DNA from: Magnetococcales bacterium
GTDB taxonomy: Bacteria > Pseudomonadota > Magnetococcia > Magnetococcales > Magnetaquicoccaceae
Assembly: GCA_015231375.1 (NCBI GenBank)
Contig: JADGBT010000032.1
Span: 11,349 to 43,726 of the forward strand
Direction: 5' to 3'
Length of the DNA: 32,378 nt
Of the stretch, positions 1 to 8,015 are shown in pieces (position 1 is the stretch's first letter; every line of letters starts with the position of its first letter). The notes under the pieces are model-generated. The model was given only the letters and a program-made list of their open reading frames with translations, was not told the DNA's origin and searched no databases. The translations under genes were made by a program, and so were the position numbers.

Positions 1-60
1 CTGCCTGAAAATCACCTCGCCAGGCTCGAATCGTGTGCCGAGTTCCCGACCGCTCTTCAT
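1..60 (-). CDS. Partial cyclic-nucleotide-binding-domain-type protein (N-terminus only)
   Basis: The complement of the first 60 bases opens with ATG and reads 20 codons without a stop before the window edge. The visible peptide contains GTRFEPGEVIFRQ, which matches the opening beta strands of the cNMP-binding (Crp/Fnr-type) fold, where a F-x-x-G-x-x-I-F-x-x-G-D pattern is typical. It begins 39 bases after the glnB stop in the same direction, so it probably belongs to the same transcript. No good Shine-Dalgarno sequence is visible and no other in-frame start lies between it and glnB. With only 20 residues, the family is a suggestion and the function (regulator, channel or kinase-linked sensor) cannot be told. 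Confidence 0.5.
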   Translation of the reverse strand, partial: MKSGRELGTRFEPGEVIFRQ

Positions 61-99
61 GCGCGCGGCGGGAACATCTGTCGGCGTTCCCGTTTCCGA

Positions 100-498
<399 letters not shown>

Positions 499-2187
499 TC
501 AAACGGCGGGTGTTGCCCCGTCCTTGAAGAGCTTGAAAGTCAGGGCGTCCACGATGGCGGCGTAAGAGGCCGCGATGATGTGTTCCGACACCCCGACGGT
601 TCCCCAGGTGCGCACCTCGTCCCTCCACTCGATCAGAACCCGCACCATGGAACCGGTTCCGGAGCGTCCCGTGGCCGAATGACCCAGGATTCTGACCTTG
701 TAATCCACCAGGCTCATGGCGTTGATGGCCGGATAGTGCCATTCCAGGGCCCGTTGCAAAACCGTGTACAACGCGTCCACGGGTCCGTTGCCTTCTCCCA
801 CGAAATGGACCGGTTGACCCCCCACCACCAGCTTGACTGTGGCTTCGGCCCCCATGACCCGTTCCCCGTCATCGCGCACCATGTGGTTGTCGATCACCCG
901 GAACCCCTGTTCCCGGAAGAACTCCGGCAGCAGACCTAGGGCCTTGCGGATGCGCAACTCGAACGAGGCTTCGGCGGCGTCGAACTGATAGCCGCGAAAC
1001 TCCCACTCCTTGAGTTGGTGCAGCAGATGTTGCAGACGGGGATCTTCGGCGTTCACCCCTTCGATGCCCAACTCCCGCACCTTGTAGAACAGATTGCTGC
1101 GTCCCGACTGCTCCGAAATCACGATGCGCCGTTCGTTGCCCACCTGTTCCGGATCGATGTGTTCGTAGGTGATGGGATCCTTGAGGATGGCCGAGACATG
1201 GATTCCTCCCTTGTGGGCAAAGGCGGAAGCCCCGACAAAAGGTTGATTCTTCTGGGGAGGACGGTTGCACAGTTCGTCTACGAAGCGGCTTACCCCAGTG
1301 AGGCGGGGCAGTCCCTCCGCGCCCATGCGCACCGAGCGTCCCATTTTGAGCAGCAGATTGGGCACCACCGAGGTCAGATCCGCGTTGCCGCACCGCTCCC
1401 CCAGTCCGTTGACGGTCCCTTGCACTTGCACCGCGCCGCATTCCACCGCCACCAGGGTGTTGGCCACCGCCACCCCCCCGTCGTTGTGGCAATGGATCCC
1501 CAGACGGGTGTCGGGCAGGGCGATCTGACGCATGATGGCCGCAACCTCCGCCGGCAGGGTGCCGCCGTTGGTGTCGCACAGGATCAAGGCGTCCGCCCCT
1601 CCGTCCCGGGCTGCGGTCAGCACCTGGAGGGCATAGTCCGGATCGGCCTTGAAGCCGTCGAAGAAATGCTCCGCGTCGAAAAAGACCGTATCGGTCCGGG
1701 ATTTCAGATAGCGGATCGAATCGAACACCAGTTCGAGGTTCTCCTGGGTGCTGATCCCCAGGGCGCGGGTGACGTGCAAAGGCCAGGACTTGCCGAAAAT
1801 GGTGATCACCGGCGTTTCGGCGGCCAGCAGACCGTTGAGCACCGTGTCTTGTTCCGCCGCCACATGGGCGCGGCGCGTGGAACCGAAGGCCACCAGACGG
1901 CTGTTTTCCAGTTTCAGCTCTTTGGCCTTGGCGAAGAACGCCTGATCCTTGGGATTGGCCCCCGGCCAGCCCCCCTCGATGAAATCGACCCCCAGCAGAT
2001 CCAGCCGTCGCGCGATGCGCAGTTTGTCCTCCACGGAAAACTGCACCGCTTCGCTCTGGGAGCCGTCCCGCAGGGTGGTGTCGTACACGGCCACGAAGGA
2101 ATCGGGCCGACAGACACCCCCCTTGGCGGATTTGGCGCGTCCGGTGGTCGATCCCTTGCCGGACTTGTGGGAATCAGCCTCTGACAC
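499..2187 (-). CDS. cimA: (R)-citramalate synthase
   Basis: CimA condenses pyruvate with acetyl-CoA to (R)-citramalate, the first step of a threonine-independent route to 2-oxobutyrate and isoleucine. The sequence has the HMGL-like TIM barrel near the N-terminus with the signature [10 protein letters not shown], the metal site HCHNDGG and the family motif [14 protein letters not shown] LeuA-type regulatory domain follows in the last 130 residues. The long linker and overall size (about 560 residues) fit the citramalate synthase branch rather than isopropylmalate synthase. The start is uncertain: a TTG at 2214 overlaps lysC by 41 bases with a poor ribosome site; a GTG at 2187 has GGAG just upstream and is used here; GTG codons at 2094 and 2088 would begin close to the usual family start. 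The overlap with lysC suggests translational coupling. Confidence 0.9.
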   Translation of the reverse strand: MSEADSHKSGKGSTTGRAKSAKGGVCRPDSFVAVYDTTLRDGSQSEAVQFSVEDKLRIARRLDLLGVDFIEGGWPGANPKDQAFFAKAKELKLENSRLVAFGSTRRAHVAAEQDTVLNGLLAAETPVITIFGKSWPLHVTRALGISTQENLELVFDSIRYLKSRTDTVFFDAEHFFDGFKADPDYALQVLTAARDGGADALILCDTNGGTLPAEVAAIMRQIALPDTRLGIHCHNDGGVAVANTLVAVECGAVQVQGTVNGLGERCGNADLTSVVPNLLLKMGRSVRMGAEGLPRLTGVSRFVDELCNRPPQKNQPFVGASAFAHKGGIHVSAILKDPITYEHIDPEQVGNERRIVISEQSGRSNLFYKVRELGIEGVNAEDPRLQHLLHQLKEWEFRGYQFDAAEASFELRIRKALGLLPEFFREQGFRVIDNHMVRDDGERVMGAEATVKLVVGGQPVHFVGEGNGPVDALYTVLQRALEWHYPAINAMSLVDYKVRILGHSATGRSGTGSMVRVLIEWRDEVRTWGTVGVSEHIIAASYAAIVDALTFKLFKDGATPAV

Positions 2188-3418
2188 GATCTCCGGCGTC
2201 CTTGTCCAATTCAAAAGCCTGGTGCAGGGAGCGCACCGCCAGTTCCATGTATTTTTCGTCGATGATCACGGAGATTTTGATCTCCGAGGTGGAGATCATG
2301 CGGATGTTGATGCCATCCGCGCTCAACGCCTTGAACATGCGCTGGGCCACGCCCGAATGCGAACGCATGCCCACGCCCACCACCGACACCTTGGCGATAT
2401 CCGGATCTCCCAACAGATTCTGGGCGCCCAGGGCGGCCACGGGTTCTTTCAGGACCGCCATGGCCTGCTTGTAATCCCCCTTGGCCACGGTGAAGGTGAC
2501 ATCCGTGCCGCCACTGCTGGCGGAGATGTTTTGCACGATCATGTCCACGTTGACATTGGCGTCGGCCAGAGTGCCGAAGATCGACGCGGCAATGCCGGGC
2601 TTGTCGGGCACGCCCAAGATGGTGATCTTGGCTTCATCCCGGTTGAACGCAATGGCGGAAACCACGACTTGTTCCATGACATCATCCTCTTCGGTCAACA
2701 GAGTTCCGGTCCCTTCCTCCAGGGAAGAGAGTACCCGCACGGGAACCTTGTATTTCTTGGCCAGTTCCACCGAACGGGTTTGCAATACCTTGGCCCCCAG
2801 GGAGGCCATTTCCAGCATCTCTTCGTAGCAGATGCGATCCAGTTTGCGCGCCTTGGGCACCACCCGGGGATCGGTGGTGTACACCCCGTCCACGTCGGTG
2901 TAGATGTCGCAAAAATCGGCCTTGAGGGCTGCGGCCAACGCCACCGCCGAGGTGTCCGAACCGCCCCGGCCCAGGGTGGTCACGGCGTTTTGGTCGTCCA
3001 CGCCTTGGAATCCGGCCACCACCACGATGCGCCCCGCGTCCAGATCCCGCAGGATCGCGTCGGCTTCCACATCCAGGATGCGGGCCTTGGCGTGGACGCC
3101 ATCGGTCACGAAGCGCACCTGCCACCCCTGATAGGAGCGGGCGGGCACGCCCAGGGACTCGATGGCGATGGCCAGAAGTCCGGTGGAGACCTGTTCCCCG
3201 GTGGCCACCACCACGTCATATTCCCGCTGGCTGTAGGTGCCGCCGGAGAGTTCTTCCACCAACGCCACCAGACGGTTGGTCTCGCCGGACATGGCCGACA
3301 CCGTGACCACCACCCGGTTTCCGGCCCGCTGGGCCGCGACCGCACGGGCGGCCACGTTGCGGATCCGCTGGATGGTGCCAACGGAGGTTCCGCCATATTT
3401 TTGAACAATCAAACTCAC
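2174..3418 (-). CDS. lysC: Aspartate kinase
   Basis: LysC phosphorylates aspartate, the committing step to lysine, threonine, methionine and diaminopimelate. The 414-residue protein starts VQKYGGTSVG within ten residues of the chosen GTG, the classic aspartokinase nucleotide-binding motif, and carries GRGGSDTSAVALA in the kinase domain. Two ACT domains occupy the C-terminal third (ITILGVPDKPGIAA and VSVVGVGMRSHSGVA), the usual site of feedback by lysine and/or threonine. A much longer in-frame ORF reaches 3652, but it would overlap the methyltransferase gene, so the GTG at 3418 with GGATGAG upstream is preferred. It sits 28 bases after the methyltransferase gene and overlaps cimA, so the two biosynthetic genes are probably co-translated. 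Confidence 0.95.
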   Translation of the reverse strand: MSLIVQKYGGTSVGTIQRIRNVAARAVAAQRAGNRVVVTVSAMSGETNRLVALVEELSGGTYSQREYDVVVATGEQVSTGLLAIAIESLGVPARSYQGWQVRFVTDGVHAKARILDVEADAILRDLDAGRIVVVAGFQGVDDQNAVTTLGRGGSDTSAVALAAALKADFCDIYTDVDGVYTTDPRVVPKARKLDRICYEEMLEMASLGAKVLQTRSVELAKKYKVPVRVLSSLEEGTGTLLTEEDDVMEQVVVSAIAFNRDEAKITILGVPDKPGIAASIFGTLADANVNVDMIVQNISASSGGTDVTFTVAKGDYKQAMAVLKEPVAALGAQNLLGDPDIAKVSVVGVGMRSHSGVAQRMFKALSADGINIRMISTSEIKISVIIDEKYMELAVRSLHQAFELDKDAGDRVRG

Positions 3419-3446
3419 GGTCGTCTCATCCCGATAAACGTTGTCA

Positions 3447-4091
3447 CTACAACCGGAAACTCCCGTCATCGCCCAAACCCGGCAATGGAGAGGCCACGGT
3501 CTCGAACAGGGTCTCCTGACGCACCGGAATCCCCGATACGCGCACCGCGCGCATGGTGACCTCTCCGACTTGTCCGACGATCCCCACCAGCACGCCATCT
3601 TCTTGCAACTGTCCCACGATCCGGTTGGGAATGGAGGTGACCGCTCCGCCAAGCAGAATGCCGTCGAAGCGTCCCGCCTCGTTCCATCCGTCGGCGAGGG
3701 GTCCGACCCGCCATTGCACCTGTTCCGGATCGGTCAGTTGTTGGCCCCGCGCCGCCAGATCGGCATCGGACTCCAACGCGAACACCGTCATGCCCATGCC
3801 CGCCAGCACGGCGCATTCGTAACCGCTGCCCGCTCCGATCACCAGCACCCGATCCCCGCGCGAAAGCTGCAACTCCTGGATCAGCCACCCGATCTGCACA
3901 GGGGTCAGGGCGCGCCGTCCACCGTCGTTCAAGGGAATGGGCAGATCCGAGTAGGCGAATTCCCGGTACGCGGAGGTGGCGAAATCCTCCCGGGGAACCC
4001 TCAGCAGTCCCTGCAGCAGTGCCGGATCACGCACCATGTTCGGCACTGCCTGGGATTTGACCATGTTGACTCGCGCCTGGGTGAAGTCCAT
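3447..4091 (-). CDS. PCMT-family SAM methyltransferase (divergent protein-L-isoaspartate O-methyltransferase)
   Basis: The 214-residue protein has the PCMT family layout: an N-terminal segment with VPREDF, then the SAM-binding motif I VLVIGAGSGYECAVLAGMG near residue 85. True Pcm repairs isoaspartyl residues by methylation. Here the segment that aligns with the canonical substrate motif GQTISQP reads GRRALTP, so the residues that define isoaspartate recognition are not kept. Similar divergent proteins are annotated as Pcm in alphaproteobacteria, but their substrate is not established to my knowledge. The ATG at 4091 is preferred over the ATG at 4121 because AAGAGGA lies eight bases upstream. 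Gaps to murU (36 bases) and lysC (28 bases) are short. Confidence 0.8.
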   Translation of the reverse strand: MDFTQARVNMVKSQAVPNMVRDPALLQGLLRVPREDFATSAYREFAYSDLPIPLNDGGRRALTPVQIGWLIQELQLSRGDRVLVIGAGSGYECAVLAGMGMTVFALESDADLAARGQQLTDPEQVQWRVGPLADGWNEAGRFDGILLGGAVTSIPNRIVGQLQEDGVLVGIVGQVGEVTMRAVRVSGIPVRQETLFETVASPLPGLGDDGSFRL

Positions 4092-4127
4092 CGCATCGTT
4101 CCTCTTGGTTAGTCGGTCCATAAACCC

Positions 4128-4841
4128 TCAATCTTTATATGCCAACCCCGCGCCGATTGCAAACCGGTTTTTCCATTCCAGGCGCGTGGCGTCCAATCGT
4201 TCCGGGGTGCCGATGTCGGCCCAGAAACCGGTCAGCGGCAGGCCGTACAGCCGTTCACGTCGGATGGCGTCGTCGTAGAAGCGGTTCAAGGAGAACGGTT
4301 CCGCCGGATACCCCCGCAAGGCGGCGGGCCGCAGCATTTGTAAACCGGAATAGATCCACCCCTCATCCCCGCTTGCGGCGCGTCGCAGACGGCCACTGGC
4401 CGCATCCACGACAAAATCCCCGCATCCTTCCCGGCGCACCGGTACCAGTCCCAGCAGACCATCCATGCGTGTGGCATCGAAGGCGGCGATCAATGGTTGC
4501 AAGTCGATGTCCCAGACCACATCCCCGTTGATGGCCAGAAAAGGCTCCTCCCCCAGCAACCCCAACGCCTGACACACGCCGCCGCCGGTTTCCAGCAGCA
4601 CCGCTTCTTGGGACCAGATCACGTCAAGACCATACGCCGCGCCATCTTCCACATGGGCGATGATCTGTTCGGCCAGATGGTGGACATTGATCACCACCCG
4701 CCGGATTCCCAGAGTCGCCACCCGCGACAGGGTGTGATCCAACAAGGGGCGTCCACCCATGTCCACCAGGGGCTTGGGCACCGTATCGGTCAAAGGGCGC
4801 AGCCGCTTGCCGTAGCCTGCGGCCAGGATCATGGCGTGCAT
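4128..4841 (-). CDS. murU: N-acetylmuramate alpha-1-phosphate uridylyltransferase
   Basis: MurU converts MurNAc-1-phosphate and UTP to UDP-MurNAc, feeding recycled cell-wall sugar straight into peptidoglycan precursors. The 237-residue protein has the nucleotidyltransferase signature MILAAGYGKRLRPLTD at the N-terminus, a KPLV lysine, a metal-binding INGDVVWDID block near the middle, and FWADIGTPERLDA near the end, typical of MurU-type enzymes. It follows amgK by 29 bases, and the pair works in sequence. The first ATG (4841) gives MHAMIL; an ATG three codons on is also possible. A general sugar-1-phosphate nucleotidyltransferase is the alternative, but the amgK neighbour makes MurU the better call. 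Confidence 0.9.
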   Translation of the reverse strand: MHAMILAAGYGKRLRPLTDTVPKPLVDMGGRPLLDHTLSRVATLGIRRVVINVHHLAEQIIAHVEDGAAYGLDVIWSQEAVLLETGGGVCQALGLLGEEPFLAINGDVVWDIDLQPLIAAFDATRMDGLLGLVPVRREGCGDFVVDAASGRLRRAASGDEGWIYSGLQMLRPAALRGYPAEPFSLNRFYDDAIRRERLYGLPLTGFWADIGTPERLDATRLEWKNRFAIGAGLAYKD

Positions 4842-4870
4842 GGCGTTTTATGGGTTTCCTTGCCCGTGGT

Positions 4871-5887
4871 TCAACCCGGCGCGTAGCGGTCGATCAGGCG
4901 CGCCAACTCCGCCAGTTGCGGATGGGTCGGCAACGTCTCGCGCACATACCCCAAGGTGCGGGGAATGTCGTTCAGGTAGCCGTGTTTGCCGTCCCGCAGG
5001 GAGAGGCGTCCGAAGATGCCGATGGCCTTGAGATTGCGTTGGATGCCCATGCGTTCCAGATCGGCCCGGAAGGTCGATTCGTCCACCGGATAGCGGGCCT
5101 GGATGCGGGGATCGGCAAACCACCATCCCATCACCTTTTCCCGGAACGGGGCGTCCCAGGCCACATAACAGTCGCGCAGCAGACTGGCCAGATCGTAGGT
5201 GATCGGTCCCATGACCGCATCCTGGAAATCCAGCACCCCCACACCCTCGGCGCGCCACATCAGATTGCGGCTGTGATAGTCCCGATGCACCAGGGTCCAG
5301 GGTTGTTCCAGAATGGCGTCGATCAGGCGGTGAAAGGCCGCGTCGAAGGCGTGCCGGTCCTCCGGGGTGATCGAGGTCCGCAGGATGCCTTCCACATACC
5401 AGTCGGTGAACAGCGCCAGTTCTCGCCGCAGCATCTCTCGGTCGTAGGGGCGCTGGTGGGCGATGCAGCGCTCATCTTTCGGGGTGGCTTGCAGGGTGAT
5501 CAGGGTTTCGACGGCGGCCCGGTAGAGGGTCTCCGCGTCTTCTCCTTGTTCCAGAGCCTTCAGATAGGTCAGGTCGCCGAAATCCTCCAGCAACACATAG
5601 CCCAGTTCGAGTCGTTGCGCCACCACCTCGGGCGCCGGAACCCCATGGCTGCGCAGAAAATGGGCAATATCCACAAACGGCGCCGAGTCCTCCTTGTCCG
5701 GGGGGGCGTCCATGAGAATGAAGCGTCCCCGGGGGGATTCGACCCGGAAATAACGGCGGAAAGAGGCGTCCCCCGCCACCTGGGTCAGGGTGATCCCGCT
5801 GCCCAGAATCGGCTCGACGAAGCGCAAAGCCGAGGGGGCGACCAGGGTTTCAGGGCCCGCTGGGGGCGCGTTGTCGCTTGAAGACAT
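4871..5887 (-). CDS. amgK: Anomeric MurNAc/GlcNAc kinase (APH family)
   Basis: AmgK phosphorylates MurNAc (and GlcNAc) at the anomeric carbon in the cytoplasm, providing the substrate of MurU. The 338-residue protein has the aminoglycoside-phosphotransferase fold: GDASFRRYFRV near residue 39 in place of a glycine-rich loop, the Brenner motif HRDYHSRN at residues 201-208 with the catalytic Asp203, and the metal-binding LDFQDA at 219-224. Such APH-like proteins were long misnamed as phosphotransferases. Its start overlaps the end of tsaE by 38 bases, and tsaE-amgK-murU is a recurring gene order in Pseudomonadota. Bacteria with AmgK/MurU bypass MurA when recycling and are often less sensitive to fosfomycin. 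Confidence 0.92.
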   Translation of the reverse strand: MSSSDNAPPAGPETLVAPSALRFVEPILGSGITLTQVAGDASFRRYFRVESPRGRFILMDAPPDKEDSAPFVDIAHFLRSHGVPAPEVVAQRLELGYVLLEDFGDLTYLKALEQGEDAETLYRAAVETLITLQATPKDERCIAHQRPYDREMLRRELALFTDWYVEGILRTSITPEDRHAFDAAFHRLIDAILEQPWTLVHRDYHSRNLMWRAEGVGVLDFQDAVMGPITYDLASLLRDCYVAWDAPFREKVMGWWFADPRIQARYPVDESTFRADLERMGIQRNLKAIGIFGRLSLRDGKHGYLNDIPRTLGYVRETLPTHPQLAELARLIDRYAPG

Positions 5888-6359
5888 GCAAACATTCCCG
5901 ACTCAAAGGTTCCAGGGGGGTCAGGGTGATGCGGCGTTGCTCCGGTTTTTCCGGCGCGTCCGTCAGCCGGATGTCGAGCGCGGCCCCGAAATGGTGTCCA
6001 GCTCCCAACTCCGGCCACTCCACGATCACCACACCCTTGCCATCCACATACTCTTCGATGCCGACCAGTTCCAACTCTTCCGGATCGGTCACCCGATACA
6101 AATCGAAATGGGCCACCGGCAGGCGTCCCTCGTCATACACATTCACCAAGGTGAAGGTGGGACTGGTGATGTACGCCTCTTCCACCCCCAGTCCTCTCAA
6201 GACGCCACGGGCGAACACGCTTTTGCCGCTGCCCAGATCCCCGGTCAGCAGCAGCGCCATGCCCGGCATCAGACAACGGGCCAACTCTGAGGCCAAGGCT
6301 TCGGTTTCGGCCTCGGAACCGGTGACATAAATCAATGTCGGGGATGTCTCCAGACTCAC
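5850..6359 (-). CDS. tsaE: tRNA t6A37 biosynthesis ATPase TsaE
   Basis: TsaE is the small P-loop ATPase that works with TsaB-TsaD to make the N6-threonylcarbamoyl modification at A37 of ANN-decoding tRNAs. The Walker A motif GDLGSGKS lies at residues 40-47, followed by the family blocks ITSPTFTLVN, HFDLYR and VIVEWPE. The protein is 169 residues, slightly longer than the E. coli one because of an extended C-terminus that overlaps amgK. The GTG start at 6359 overlaps the TGA of the CBS gene in a GTGA arrangement, which argues for translational coupling; the open frame runs much further upstream but that part has no family similarity. Confidence 0.94.
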   Translation of the reverse strand: MSLETSPTLIYVTGSEAETEALASELARCLMPGMALLLTGDLGSGKSVFARGVLRGLGVEEAYITSPTFTLVNVYDEGRLPVAHFDLYRVTDPEELELVGIEEYVDGKGVVIVEWPELGAGHHFGAALDIRLTDAPEKPEQRRITLTPLEPLSRECLHVFKRQRAPSGP

Positions 6360-6811
6360 GCCACGCCGTCCGCCAGCATGCCCCGGATCACGTCCCGCTT
6401 GCCGATGATCCCCACCAACTCCTCTCCCCGCAGCACCGGCAGCAGACACACATGCCGATCGCTGATCAGGGTGGCCACTTCCGTCAGATCGGTCTCCTCG
6501 TCCACCGCCTCCAGATCGGTGGTCATGATCTCTTCGGCGGTGGAGGCGGCCATGCGGCGCAAATCCTCCTCGAAGCGGCGTTCCCCGGCGATGGGAATCA
6601 CCGCGTCCAAAAAGGTGAACAGGGTCGGGGGGTGGATCGTCTTGATCCGCGCCAGCAGATCCTCTTCCGTCACCATGCCCAGCAGTCGTCCCTGCTCCAC
6701 AATGGGGACGCCGCCGATCCGTTTTTCGGTGAGCAGGCGCGCCAGATCGTGAATCGGGGTCTCCGGGGGAGCCGTGATCACTGTCGTTACCATGATATCC
6801 TTGGCCTTCAC
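6356..6811 (-). CDS. Tandem CBS-domain protein
   Basis: The 151-residue protein is made only of two CBS motifs (DIMVTTVITAPPETPIHDL at the start and EEIMTTDLEAVDEETDLTEV from about residue 90), which fold into one Bateman module that normally binds adenosine nucleotides. No catalytic domain is fused, so it is likely a soluble energy-state sensor or partner subunit of unknown target. The GTG start is supported by AGGAGAG nine bases upstream. It is the first gene of the minus-strand run and is coupled to tsaE by a four-base overlap. A weak promoter candidate (TTGCCC, 18 bases, TAACAT) is visible between it and the divergent gene at 6933. Confidence 0.88.
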   Translation of the reverse strand: MKAKDIMVTTVITAPPETPIHDLARLLTEKRIGGVPIVEQGRLLGMVTEEDLLARIKTIHPPTLFTFLDAVIPIAGERRFEEDLRRMAASTAEEIMTTDLEAVDEETDLTEVATLISDRHVCLLPVLRGEELVGIIGKRDVIRGMLADGVA

Positions 6812-6932
6812 CGCAATCTCTCCTGTTTGGTGTCGAGCGTGGTCGAATTCCAGAATGATCCATGTTACTCTGGATTGCGGGAATCGGGCAATGGGTTCCT
6901 TGGGCTATCGCGAAAGGGGAAAGGCAAAAACC
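6812..6932. promoter_or_regulatory. Divergent intergenic region of the CBS-tsaE run and the membrane protein gene
   Basis: These 121 bases separate two divergent genes and must hold at least one promoter. Towards the minus strand a weak pair is seen: TTGCCC, 18-base spacer, TAACAT (each four of six to consensus). Towards the plus strand no convincing pair is seen, only a strong purine-rich ribosome site just before 6933. Small interrupted repeats (CCAGA...TCTGG) surround the middle. Confidence 0.35.
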
Positions 6933-7328
6933 ATGTTCTGGAAATTCTGGCTTCCTGCGTTGATGCTGTTCGGTGTCTATTTCATGGGCAGACGTCAGGC
7001 CCGACGGGCCATGGAGATGGATGACCTGCCTCCCTCCCCGGAGCGCAGCGCGATGTTGCGTTTCCGCGAGGTGCATCAACGCTCCTTCCGCACCACCGCG
7101 CTGACGCTGGTCACCATCGTCCTCATCTGGATGGCCTGGTTTCTGTATCAGGACTGGAACACGGCCCATCAGGTGGTGGAGGTGCGGGTGATCCATGTCC
7201 AGACCATGCAGACCACGGTCTATCAGGCCCAACGCAACAAGATCCAGGGCCGCACCTTCCACACACTCGATGGCCGCCGCATCACGCTGGCGGATGTGGA
7301 GCGGATGGAGATTGGGGAGGTGCCGTGA
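6933..7328 (+). CDS. Small membrane protein of unknown function
   Basis: The 131-residue protein has a hydrophobic N-terminus (FWKFWLPALMLFGVYFMG) directly followed by basic residues, and a second membrane segment near residues 50-67 (TTALTLVTIVLIWMAWFL). The rest, including a C-terminal 60 residues ending in a predicted small beta-rich region (VEVRVIHVQTMQTTVYQA), is soluble and probably periplasmic if both helices span the membrane. The ATG at 6933 is chosen because AAAGGGGAAAGG lies upstream and the hydrophobic segment starts there; the open frame extends to 6774 but would run into the CBS gene. I do not recognise the family. It stands alone and converges with the toxin gene. Confidence 0.7.
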   Translation: MFWKFWLPALMLFGVYFMGRRQARRAMEMDDLPPSPERSAMLRFREVHQRSFRTTALTLVTIVLIWMAWFLYQDWNTAHQVVEVRVIHVQTMQTTVYQAQRNKIQGRTFHTLDGRRITLADVERMEIGEVP

Positions 7329-7367
7329 GGCGGGCTTTGAGGATTTCGGATGCGTCGGGTGTTGGGG

Positions 7368-7691
7368 CTATCTGAGAAAACGACGTTTGAGCAGCGACTC
7401 GAAATCCCGACGGCCATCGGCAATCAGCAGGATGTAAACCCGTTGCCCCTGGATTCGATAGATCACCCGATAAGGCTTGAAATAGGTCTCGCGAAACTCC
7501 CGAATTCCCAGCATGCGTAGCTCTTTAGGGTGTGGGCCACGTTCGGGAAATTCTCCCAGTCTTTCCACTATCCCCGTAATGGCATCCAGCACATGGACCG
7601 CCTTTTCCATTGAGTCGTGGTGGGCGATATAATCGTGCAGTTCTTCCAGATCCTGCGCGGCGCTTTTGGTCATCAAGACTTCAAAGCGCAT
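7368..7691 (-). CDS. ParE/RelE-superfamily toxin
   Basis: The 107-residue protein has the RelE/ParE fold signature: an N-terminal beta strand and helix (FEVLMTKSAAQDLEELHDYI), a helical hairpin, then beta strands with IREFRETYFKPYRVIYRI and VYILLIADGRRDFESLL. The IREFR and PYRVIYRI blocks are typical of the ParE-type (gyrase-targeting) branch, but RelE-type mRNA cleavage cannot be excluded from sequence. It lies four bases after its antitoxin in the usual antitoxin-first order and probably depends on translational coupling. Confidence 0.9.
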   Translation of the reverse strand: MRFEVLMTKSAAQDLEELHDYIAHHDSMEKAVHVLDAITGIVERLGEFPERGPHPKELRMLGIREFRETYFKPYRVIYRIQGQRVYILLIADGRRDFESLLKRRFLR

Positions 7692-7695
7692 GGGA

Positions 7696-7959
7696 TCATG
7701 CCTTGCGTAGATGTTGGATCACTTCCATGGCCGGCATCATCTCTTTGTTTTCGATTTCCCGATTGCTCATGGCCAGGAGCTTGAGCAGCGCTAGGGTCTC
7801 TTGGGTTTGATTGTAGGCCTCGATCTCTTGCAATACCGCTTTGGCTTCGCCGTGGTGGGTGATGATGAGCGGAGCGTTGCCTTCGGCCAAGCCACGCATG
7901 ATCTCGGGAGCGTGATTCTTCAGATAACGGACAGGTTTGATCTGCTCGGATATTTTCAT
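7696..7959 (-). CDS. Phd/YefM-family antitoxin
   Basis: The 87-residue protein has the Phd/YefM N-terminal DNA-binding dimer pattern (ISEQIKPVRYLKNHAPEIM, then APLIITHHGEAKAVLQEIEAY) and a charged helical C-terminus expected to wrap the toxin. The ATG has a near-perfect AAAGGAGG ribosome site, consistent with antitoxin being made in excess. Phd-type antitoxins repress their own promoter, so the promoter at 7988-8015 is the likely target. Confidence 0.92.
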   Translation of the reverse strand: MKISEQIKPVRYLKNHAPEIMRGLAEGNAPLIITHHGEAKAVLQEIEAYNQTQETLALLKLLAMSNREIENKEMMPAMEVIQHLRKA

Positions 7960-7987
7960 GGCTTGACCTCCTTTGTTTTTCGCTCAA

Positions 7988-8015
7988 ATTATACGACCTT
8001 TTCGGGTTTCTTCAA
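7988..8015 (-). promoter_or_regulatory. Sigma-70-type promoter of the toxin-antitoxin pair
   Basis: On the minus strand a perfect TATAAT (7988-7993) lies 16 bases after TTGAAG (8010-8015). Transcription would start near 7981, giving a leader of about 20 bases before the antitoxin ATG. The -35 box overlaps the last codons of lplT, so the pair was fitted tightly behind that gene. Confidence 0.75.

Noticed and set aside
1015-3559. Long plus-strand open frames opposite cimA and lysC
   Set aside because: Antisense shadows with the same His/Arg-rich composition, no ribosome sites and no family motifs.
6360-7262. Upstream extension of the tsaE frame
   Set aside because: It overlaps the CBS gene and the divergent membrane protein gene; similarity to TsaE begins only at the GTG at 6359.
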